Positions 51,144 to 64,000 of a DNA stretch of 64,000 nt are shown one piece after another. The stretch is from Ridgeia piscesae. Lineage: Eukaryota > Annelida > Polychaeta > Sabellida > Siboglinidae. Each line of letters begins with the position of its first letter. The first letter of the stretch is position 1. Position numbers and translations under genes: made by a program. The notes under the pieces were generated by a model. That model made no database searches and was not told where the DNA came from. It saw only the letters and a program-made list of their open reading frames with translations. The stretch spans positions 241,001-305,000 of the forward strand of contig JAODUO010000427.1 of the NCBI GenBank assembly GCA_025642075.2, in the 5' to 3' direction.

Positions 51144-53099
51144 ACGCTCGTTTGAAGGACTGTAACTACTATTTGCTTTTTCATGCCTGCAATTAATATA
51201 GTGAAGTGAATTAACAAAACTGTCTTGTCTACTTATTTTCCGGGCGCCTGTGTAATCCCGTCGGAATTCCGTGATGAAAGCAACCCATCGGGGTAGATGT
51301 CTAAAGGAGAACGCTATTATCAAGAACGCATGACTCAGCAATCTGTGAATATATACAGAATATTGAATATAAGTGATTACATGGATCACTGTATGGGTGG
51401 TAGCAGTGTTAATGTGTTTACATATAAACAATCGACATATACCTTAGAAGGGCGGGATACACTTAGATCGGTTAGACTCTCGATATTCACTAGGTTAAAT
51501 ATTGTTAAAAAACAATACTTGTTTCCGTTTGTTACTTTGGCATACCAGGAAGATCTAGAGTGATTGATAACCGAGTCATTGGCCATAAATCATTGTAATT
51601 TAATTGTACTTTGTATACATTTTAGCGATTAGTTGACCCATATAACACCCACATAACGCCATAACGCAGAAACGAATATTAATGATGTAAGTAAAAAATA
51701 TCGTAAATGTACATTTATTACACAGAAACTAGTAAAAAGGAAAGCATTGGAACTTGATTAGAACAAAGATGGCGATACGCAGTGCTCTATCATGCCGATT
51801 TTTGCATCGAACAAAATTAAATTTTTTAGTTTGTCTTATAAATGAGTAGGTTTCTACCAATATTAATGCATGCTTAGATAATATACATTTAAATGAATAA
51901 CATATAACAGCTGCGTTTCAGTACCTCTCTTTGAAACATATTCCTGATAGATGTTTTCTATAAATATAGGGTCTGCAGGTGGGTCACGATACATGGCGTG
52001 ACTCCGCGCGACTGGAGCTTATTGGGGACTAAGCGAGACTAATTGGGGACTGGACACAAGAATAATATTCTAACGATGGATGACAGTTGTAGCTTCCGAC
52101 TGATGAATACTAGGAAAATCAGTTAATAAATATCTTGTGTTATACGTTTCTTATCTTAAATGTCCTATTTAATATTGAGTTTACCACACTATCATAGGCA
52201 TATAGCGATTTACGTAGTGCAGATAATCGACACGATGCTAGGGCCTAGGCTGTATGTGTCTTTTACGGGATTTGCGTTTTACATTGCTGTACGTTGTGGT
52301 TTCGATAAGCACTTATATCTGACAAGTTGTCTAAATGCCCATAATCATAAGTCATGTATACGTTTGGCCCAAACAGGTTGTATTGCGCGAAAACTGGCAC
52401 TCTTCATTATTAGTCAAGATCGCCAAACACAAGTACTAGCCGCTGTTGCCATGGCAACCACCATAATAATCGATTATAATTCATGATTTCCGTGATCATT
52501 GTCACCGGCAAAATGTTCCACTGCTTCTGCTTGTAATAATCCTTCGGACAATATAACTGAAATACGCTATTTCTGGACAGTTCGATTATTACGACCAAAA
52601 CAAAACAAAATCCTATATTTTAACGTGGAGTATATGGACCTCCTGCCCCCAACTGCTCCCAGCCTCGTTTTCGCGCGCGAGACTTGCACGCCCTATTAGT
52701 GCCATTGTCATAACAGTGGCTCCACTTAGTGCGCCAGGAACTAACTAACATGCTTAGCGCCAGCCTCGCCTAACCGACTCTCGCTCGGGTAGTTATCGTC
52801 GTTGAGAAGGTAGTCTGATGACAAATATGCTTTGTTTATGTAACCCTTACGTAGTGTCACTGCTCGAAGCCACCAGACGCCATCACTGTTTTTGATTCAT
52901 TAACAGGTTTACGTATATAATAATAATTGATGTTAATGACGTACGTACGTATGTTTTTGATAACGAAGCTAAGTTATAAAATACCTATGTATAGAACAAA
53001 AATGAGAAAATAAAACACTTGATGATAGATCAACAACGAATTGGAATTTCTGTTTATTTTGTGTGTGATACGTCTCATTGTAACTTTACTTTTAATAGC

Positions 53100-53460
53100 T
53101 TTTAGTTTTAAAGTATAGTAGTATCTGATAAAACGGTATCCTTATTTTGTTATTTGAAATTCTGCTGACAAACACTCAGCATCTCTGCCCTGCCACGAGT
53201 TAAAAGTGCTGCTACCTGGCGGATCATGAGTAAACGAAGCTAGGTGAGCGCTAGCCTCGGTTACCCAGACTCCGTGACGTGGCAGCACTTTTCAGCCCCT
53301 CAACTCCGCCTGGCTGCAGTTGTAACCGCCAGGGCGGCCTTATCCCAGATTAGGGTAGAGATGCTGATTGGTTCTCAGGCCGAATTTGAAATAACAAATT
53401 AAATAAGGATAAGTTGTCATCAGATAATGTTGTATTATACAATATATTCCAAAATTAAAC
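53100..53460. mobile_element. fold-back/MITE-like element in the left arm
   Basis: TATCCTTATTTTGTTATTTG (from about 53138) followed by AAATTC, CTCAGCATCTCTGCCCT and AAAAGTGCTGC pairs with an inverted counterpart at about 53281-53430 (GCAGCACTTTTCAG, GGTAGAGATGCTGA, AATTTGAAATAACAAATT, AATAAGGAT). The element therefore has imperfect arms of more than 100 bp and a short CpG-rich centre. It is non-coding, and its ends are approximate. Confidence 0.6.
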
Positions 53461-54297
53461 TTATATTAACACCAAATAATTAAAAAAAAAAAATATTTAT
53501 TAAATCGGAATTACGACAGGATTAACCAGTATCTGTGAGGTAGCACCATTGCTTAGCTCACACGGATAGTATTCAAACGCCGGTAAAGTCACCAGGCTGT
53601 CACCTCGGCGAAGTTACGTAGCCGAGCAACAGTCGGTTACGCGAGACTAGGTGAGCGCCGTCGTTGTAATGGTGGCGCCATTCGGCGGACCGAAAATCAA
53701 TCAAGTGGCGCGATATAGTGGGCTAGAAATAACCAACTTCTCACTAACTTGTTGTGACAAATTAGAACTCTCTCGTCGTATTTTTGTTGGATAGTCACAA
53801 GCCAGTTGATAAAATCCGCTACGTGAAATTGTTGTATTCAGTATAAGAATTACGGTAAGAGAATATACATAACCAGTTAAATAACAAATTAGGGGCAACC
53901 CTAACTACCATTGTGCTCCAAATGCTTCGTCCCTATACTATACAGGAACCCAAAACTTAATTAAGCAAATGCACTAAATATTTAACTGATAAATATAACC
54001 ACTGCGTATATGTTAGAACACATACATTTGTATTATTCCTCTCTACACACAGATAGCGTCGGGGTTTATTTTAATGTATTGGAATGCTATGGTTGGGTGT
54101 CCGTCTCTTGACAAACAATATTTCATTGCATTCTTGTCTAAATATCTTTGTCGTGTCTATTAATCCGTAGATTCCAAAAAGAGATCTGATGCGTATTTGT
54201 TTTGTTGGCATCTAATGGCTCAGTCTTATATTTCGCTACAATACTGGTAGAATAAATTACATATAGCATTACATAATTTATATTTTTTTATTTGAAA

Positions 54298-54463
54298 TGA
54301 ATTCCATATTTGCCCAAATTGTCCTGTATAGATATTGGACCACTAGTTCTGGTATATTGAACAGGGTGGTAGGTATCACACAATTTTCTATGTACGTTTT
54401 TATAAGCTTTATTGGACCAAATGTAGTCCCTGTCGCCATTGTCTATATACAGCATACAATCAT

Positions 54464-54533
<70 letters not shown>

Positions 54534-54677
54534 ATGATTGTATGTGATATAGACATCCAATAATGGTCCAATAAAGCTTATAAAACGTACATAGAAAATT
54601 GTAGTGTACCTACCACCTGTTCAATATACCAGAACTAGTGGTCCAATATTATACAGGACAATTTGGGCAAATATGAA

Positions 54678-54749
<72 letters not shown>

Positions 54750-54919
54750 ATGATTGTATGCTGTATATAACACGATGGCGACAGGGACTACATTTGGTCC
54801 AATAAAGCTTATAAAAACGTACATAGAAAATTGTGTGATACCTACCACCCTGTTCAATATACCAGAACTAGTGGTCCAATATCTATACAGGACAATTTGG
54901 GCAAATATGGAATTCATTT
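54298..54919. repeat. palindrome centre: three copies of a 150-170 bp unit with (AT)n spacers
   Basis: Copy A (54298-54466) is inverted relative to copies B (54531-54680) and C (54747-54919). (AT)n runs of about 64-66 bases separate A from B (54467-54530) and B from C (54681-54746). All begin or end at GCAATGATTGTATG and GGAATTC or GAATTC. A and C mirror each other closely. B lacks about 20 bases (a GACAGGGACTACATTTGG region) and has several single-base deletions, which look like either rapid decay or unpolished read error. Confidence 0.9.
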
Positions 54920-55753
54920 CAAATAAAAAAATATAAATTATGTAATGCTATATGTAATTTATTCTACCAGTATTGTAGCGAAATATAAGACTGAGCCATT
55001 AGATGCCAACAAAACAAATACGCATCAGATCTCTTTTTGGAATCTACGGATTAATAGACACGACAAAGATATTTAGACAAGAATGCAATGAAATATTGTT
55101 TGTCAAGAGACGGACACCCAACCATAGCATTCCAATACATTAAAATAAACCCCGACGCTATCTGTGTGTAGAGAGGAATAATACAAATGTATGTGTTCTA
55201 ACATATACGCAGTGGTTATATTTATCAGTTAAATATTTAGTGCATTTGCTTAATTAAGTTTTGGGTTCCTGTATAGTATAGGGACGAAGCATTTGGAGCA
55301 CAATGGTAGTTAGGGTTGCCCCTAATTTGTTATTTAACTGGTTATGTATATTCTCTTACCGTAATTCTTATACTGAATACAACAATTTCACGTAGCGGAT
55401 TTTATCAACTGGCTTGTGACTATCCAACAAAAATACGACGAGAGAGTTCTAATTTGTCACAACAAGTTAGTGAGAAGTTGGTTATTTCTAGCCCACTATA
55501 TCGCGCCACTTGATTGATTTTCGGTCCGCCGAATGGCGCCACCATTACAACGACGGCGCTCACCTAGTCTCGCGTAACCGACTGTTGCTCGGCTACGTAA
55601 CTTCGCCGAGGTGACAGCCTGGTGACTTTACCGGCGTTTGAATACTATCCGTGTGAGCTAAGCAATGGTGCTACCTCACAGATACTGGTTAATCCTGTCG
55701 TAATTCCGATTTAATAAATATTTTTTTTTTTTAATTATTTGGTGTTAATATAA

Positions 55754-56114
55754 GTTTAATTTTGGAATATATTGTATAATACAACATTATCTGATGACAA
55801 CTTATCCTTATTTAATTTGTTATTTCAAATTCGGCCTGAGAACCAATCAGCATCTCTACCCTAATCTGGGATAAGGCCGCCCTGGCGGTTACAACTGCAG
55901 CCAGGCGGAGTTGAGGGGCTGAAAAGTGCTGCCACGTCACGGAGTCTGGGTAACCGAGGCTAGCGCTCACCTAGCTTCGTTTACTCATGATCCGCCAGGT
56001 AGCAGCACTTTTAACTCGTGGCAGGGCAGAGATGCTGAGTGTTTGTCAGCAGAATTTCAAATAACAAAATAAGGATACCGTTTTATCAGATACTACTATA
56101 CTTTAAAACTAAAA
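55754..56114. mobile_element. fold-back/MITE-like element in the right arm (mirror copy)
   Basis: Exact mirror of the element at 53100-53460. It is present twice only because it lies inside the large palindrome. Confidence 0.6.
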
Positions 56115-58069
56115 GCTATTAAAAGTAAAGTTACAATGAGACGTATCACACACAAAATAAACAGAAATTCCAATTCGTTGTTGATCTATCATCAAGTGTT
56201 TTATTTTCTCATTTTTGTTCTATACATAGGTATTTTATAACTTAGCTTCGTTATCAAAAACATACGTACGTACGTCATTAACATCAATTATTATTATATA
56301 CGTAAACCTGTTAATGAATCAAAAACAGTGATGGCGTCTGGTGGCTTCGAGCAGTGACACTACGTAAGGGTTACATAAACAAAGCATATTTGTCATCAGA
56401 CTACCTTCTCAACGACGATAACTACCCGAGCGAGAGTCGGTTAGGCGAGGCTGGCGCTAAGCATGTTAGTTAGTTCCTGGCGCACTAAGTGGAGCCACTG
56501 TTATGACAATGGCACTAATAGGGCGTGCAAGTCTCGCGCGCGAAAACGAGGCTGGGAGCAGTTGGGGGCAGGAGGTCCATATACTCCACGTTAAAATATA
56601 GGATTTTGTTTTGTTTTGGTCGTAATAATCGAACTGTCCAGAAATAGCGTATTTCAGTTATATTGTCCGAAGGATTATTACAAGCAGAAGCAGTGGAACA
56701 TTTTGCCGGTGACAATGATCACGGAAATCATGAATTATAATCGATTATTATGGTGGTTGCCATGGCAACAGCGGCTAGTACTTGTGTTTGGCGATCTTGA
56801 CTAATAATGAAGAGTGCCAGTTTTCGCGCAATACAACCTGTTTGGGCCAAACGTATACATGACTTATGATTATGGGCATTTAGACAACTTGTCAGATATA
56901 AGTGCTTATCGAAACCACAACGTACAGCAATGTAAAACGCAAATCCCGTAAAAGACACATACAGCCTAGGCCTAGCATCGTGTCGATTATCTGCACTACG
57001 TAAATCGCTATATGCCTATGATAGTGTGGTAAACTCAATATTAAATAGGACATTTAAGATAAGAAACGTATAACACAAGATATTTATTAACTGATTTTCC
57101 TAGTATTCATCAGTCGGAAGCTACAACTGTCATCCATCGTTAGAATATTATTCTTGTGTCCAGTCCCCAATTAGTCTCGCTTAGTCCCCAATAAGCTCCA
57201 GTCGCGCGGAGTCACGCCATGTATCATGACCCACCTGCAGACCCTATATTTATAGAAAACATCTATCAGGAATATGTTTCAAAGAGAGGTACTGAAACGC
57301 AGCTGTTATATGTTATTCATTTAAATGTATATTATCTAAGCATGCATTAATATTGGTAGAAACCTACTCATTTATAAGACAAACTAAAAAATTTAATTTT
57401 GTTCGATGCAAAAATCGGCATGATAGAGCACTGCGTATCGCCATCTTTGTTCTAATCAAGTTCCAATGCTTTCCTTTTTACTAGTTTCTGTGTAATAAAT
57501 GTACATTTACGATATTTTTTACTTACATCATTAATATTCGTTTCTGCGTTATGGCGTTATGTGGGTGTTATATGGGTCAACTAATCGCTAAAATGTATAC
57601 AAAGTACAATTAAATTACAATGATTTATGGCCAATGACTCGGTTATCAATCACTCTAGATCTTCCTGGTATGCCAAAGTAACAAACGGAAACAAGTATTG
57701 TTTTTTAACAATATTTAACCTAGTGAATATCGAGAGTCTAACCGATCTAAGTGTATCCCGCCCTTCTAAGGTATATGTCGATTGTTTATATGTAAACACA
57801 TTAACACTGCTACCACCCATACAGTGATCCATGTAATCACTTATATTCAATATTCTGTATATATTCACAGATTGCTGAGTCATGCGTTCTTGATAATAGC
57901 GTTCTCCTTTAGACATCTACCCCGATGGGTTGCTTTCATCACGGAATTCCGACGGGATTACACAGGCGCCCGGAAAATAAGTAGACAAGACAGTTTTGTT
58001 AATTCACTTCACTATATTAATTGCAGGCATGAAAAAGCAAATAGTAGTTACAGTCCTTCAAACGAGCGT

Positions 58070-61730
<3,661 letters not shown>

Positions 61731-62071
61731 TTTGAATCCAACCAGTTTGACCTTAGTTTACCCGAGTACGCGGTGTCTGCACTCACTGCTCACTGCCAGT
61801 CGGTTCCCGCGCGAATGACGGTGAACACCGATGTAATAGGAAGTAACGACTGCAGTGGGAAGTTGACGGATGTTATCGTTGAAACCTGTGCGGTCTGTTA
61901 AGCGCAAACAATTTTGTATTCACTATAGAAGGACCTACAACGTACACAGTACTTATTCAACAATAGCAGTGCTGTTGAGAAATATGGCCTCTTTGTGCTT
62001 GACAAGATTGTACGTTGTAAGGTGCTGACAATAAGTTAGCTCTGCAACGTTTACGAAAAAGGGAGAGAAGG

Positions 62072-62073
<2 letters not shown>
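61731..62073 (-). promoter_or_regulatory. upstream region of the C4-like gene
   Basis: A promoter for the minus-strand gene is expected here by position. The sequence has moderate CpG content (GCGCGGGAACCG on the minus strand). I could not identify a convincing TATA box or initiator, so the transcription start is not assigned. Confidence 0.3.
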
Positions 62074-62111
<38 letters not shown>

Positions 62112-62350
62112 GTGTGTGTGCGTGTGCGTGTGCGTGTGCGTGTGCGTGTGCGTGTGCGTGTGCGTGTGCGTGTGCGTGTGCGTTGCGTGTGCGTGTGCGT
62201 TGCGTGTGCGTGTGCGTGTGCGTGTGCGTGTGCGTGTGCGTGTGCGTGTGCGTGTGCGTGTGCGTGTGCGTGTGCGTGTGCGTGTGCGTGTGCGTGTGCG
62301 TGTGCGTGTGCGTGTGCGTGTGCGTGTGCGTGTGCGTGTGCGTGTGTGTG
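62074..62350 (+). repeat. (GT)n followed by (GTGTGC)n hexamer array
   Basis: (TG)n from 62074 to about 62117, then about 230 bases of nearly pure GTGTGC with two one-base-deleted units (GTTGCG near 62182 and 62200). The gene's start codon lies about 340 bp away. The Val-Arg, Val-Cys and Ala-Cys frames are artefacts. Confidence 0.97.
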
Positions 62351-62467
62351 TTTGTGGAGGACAGAGAGAGTGTATATGTGTGTATGTGTTTGTTGGGGAG
62401 AGAGAGAGTGTGTGTGTATGTGTTAGTGGAGGAGAGAGTGTGTATGTAATTGTGGAGCAGTTAGAGC

Positions 62468-62550
<83 letters not shown>

Positions 62551-62555
62551 GCGTG
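62351..62555 (+). repeat. GT/GA-rich tract with (AT)n and (GT)n
   Basis: Alternating GAGAGAGAG and TGTGTGTATGTG segments occupy 62351-62465. (AT)n follows at about 62468-62513, and (GT)n at 62514-62549. The GGAGAGAGAGTGTGT-type block is itself repeated two to three times. Confidence 0.9.
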
Positions 62556-63583
62556 TGTGTATGGGGCGCGTATTCTGATCGCAGTTGCATCTTAACACAC
62601 ATGATATCTGTTAAGATAGTTGTTCTCTTACAACAACTACCTCTCTCTTTCTCTCTCTCCACTCTCTTTCATTCCGCCCCCCGCCCTCTCTTTCTCTCTT
62701 TATCTCGGAAGGTAAAATGTCACTGGTGCACGGTGAGCCGATATGTCGTAGTTATGCTACCACCACAATGTTACTGATTGTATCTTTGTCAAGAACATAC
62801 CGCGACTTAAAAGGCCCAGAGGCGTAGAACAATGGTTCAAAGGCAGCCGCTGCATTCCCTAGATATATCACGGCACGTGAAATTTTATCTTGCGTAATAT
62901 TTCTAAACCATAGGTGTGGTTCTGATGACATATCTTAATTCACGGCCAAATGTGTTGGTAAGCACGCTTTCATAACACTCGTCGCTCGTTATCAATCTCA
63001 TCAATAGGAGCACAGCCCCGCCGGTTATGAGACCACCCCGTGTGAATCTAACAAACAAGTCCAATCGCCCAAAGCAAAATGTCTTGCATCGGCGTGCAAG
63101 CCTTTCTCTATACAGCGCTTTATGCACACACTGTATTATTACGGTGGGTTGTTGCTGACACATTTAACTGTACAATATTTCTTGATGTCCCGGGTAAACA
63201 CATGCTATTCACCTTCACCCATTTCACTCTCACATTCCTCCACACTTAGTCTTGCTGTCTAAGTGTTGTTATTTACAGTCACATTAAGTCCGACCTGTGC
63301 ATCTATTTATAGTGGGACGGCATAGCTCAACATAGCAAACCAATTATTCATTTTGTGATACAAGAACCAAATTTGGCAGATGTGATCGCAAATTCGCACT
63401 CCGGTGGATTATATAATGCCATGGATAAAAAGACTGTTCCCGTAGTAGTATTTTGTCAGATGGTAGATACTACAGCAAACATTATTTTCTATTTAGAAAA
63501 GTACAGTAACACACATATACATATGTAGAATGTTGATGTCTCATTAACAAAAATAGTATAATTAATATTATTATTATTATTAT
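62556..63583. other. non-coding, with short CT tract and (ATT)n
   Basis: CTCTCTTTCTCTC at about 62640-62705. The 86-residue minus frame at 62903-63163 was not recognised. (ATT)n at about 63561-63583 directly precedes the transposon-like frame at 63584. Confidence 0.4.
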
Positions 63584-64000
63584 TTGGGCAGTCTACCCAT
63601 CGCACAGCTGCCAACATTTAACAGCGTCAGGCACCGGCGGCGCAAAGGACCCACAACGTCTGCCAACGTCAGACACAGCATTGCACTGGAGGCACGTGTA
63701 CCTATGTATATAGTCCTGATGGTCCATGTCTAAACCAGAAAGAGGGAACTTGTGGACCGGCTTTCACATGTAGGTTTCAGTATCACATATGACCGTGTGT
63801 TTCGTCTGTCTTCACATCTAGGAGGAACTGTCATGCGGCAGTTCCACAAGAAACAGGTGGTTTGCCTTCCTAAGATGCGTGGTGACGTCTTCACAACTGC
63901 TGCGGTTGATAATATTGACCACAACCCTAGCCCAACTACTTCAAAGCAGTCCTTCCCTGGCACAGGTGTTTCACTCTTTCAACACCCTGCCATTGCAGGT
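63584..64000 (+). pseudogene. partial transposon-associated ORF with DNIDHNPS motif
   Basis: One reading frame runs from 63584 to the window edge (139 codons), with a single in-frame TAA at 63731-63733. The peptide includes LPTFNSVRHRRRKG, then after the stop TRKRELVDRLSHVGFSITYD, VMRQFHKKQVVCLPKMRGD and VFTTAAVDNIDHNPSPTTSK followed by FPGTGVSLFQHP. I recognise the pattern DNIDHNPSsTT..sFhGTgISlFQHP from repetitive, presumably mobile-element-encoded proteins found in many copies in cnidarian, mollusc and other animal genomes. I cannot name the element class with confidence. The frame continues beyond the window. The stop makes this copy probably inactive. Confidence 0.65.

Noticed and set aside
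52160..52699. Reading frames of 62-108 residues within the palindrome arms
   Set aside because: They have mirror copies only because the DNA is duplicated. Duplicate presence is not evidence of selection, and no domain was recognised.
62903..63163. 86-residue minus-strand frame with a hydrophobic segment
   Set aside because: No recognisable family, no splice or promoter support, and it lies between low-complexity tracts.

Overview
The window is nuclear DNA from an animal, most likely a mollusc. Coding density is very low, intron-containing genes have GT-AG splice sites, and micro- and minisatellites and degraded transposons are abundant. The one complete gene belongs to the secreted 'short-chain collagen C4-like' family that is common in molluscs and other non-vertebrate animals. 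The mollusc call is an inference from that family and from general sequence character. Nothing points to bacterial, organellar or plasmid DNA.

Layout. Positions 1-44,000 are essentially a gene desert: AT-rich non-coding sequence interrupted by tandem arrays and by several CpG-containing blocks that could be regulatory but show no gene. The arrays are a CATCACAACCACAGTG-type minisatellite near 0.5-1.2 kb, a degenerate array at 11.6-12.3 kb, a 630-bp pyrimidine tract at 13.9-14.5 kb, a 19-bp hairpin satellite at 16.65-17.24 kb, a 36-bp minisatellite at 20.7-22.4 kb, and a 24/48-bp higher-order minisatellite at 30.0-32.9 kb. Two copies of one MITE lie in opposite orientation at 26.1 and 27.6 kb.

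From 44 to 50.5 kb the content is transposon remnants: a LINE reverse-transcriptase C-terminal fragment (minus strand, ~45.1 kb), a 1,616-bp hAT element with 15-bp terminal inverted repeats, 5-bp target duplications and a broken transposase (46,513-48,128), and a possible MITE at 50.0-50.4 kb. A candidate terminal exon of an unidentified plus-strand gene lies at 50,765-50,883.

From 51,041 to 58,172 there is a 7.1-kb near-perfect palindrome with arms of about 3.57 kb and its axis at about 54,607. Its right end cuts through the last exon of the C4-like gene. The last 103 bp of that coding sequence are therefore present twice: once in the intact gene and once as an orphan fragment on the other arm, where it abuts an (AT)n run. 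The palindrome is either a recent inverted duplication or an assembly/read artefact; the sequence alone cannot decide.

From 58,070 to 61,730 (minus strand) is the intact three-exon C4-like gene. Its 2-kb second intron holds an inverted-repeat element and a ~550-bp CA/GT-rich tract that begins a few bases from the splice donor. Positions 61.7-63.6 kb hold its upstream region with a (GTGTGC)n array and an AT run. At the right edge (63,584-64,000) is a partial plus-strand reading frame of a transposon-associated family with a DNIDHNPS motif, broken by one in-frame stop.
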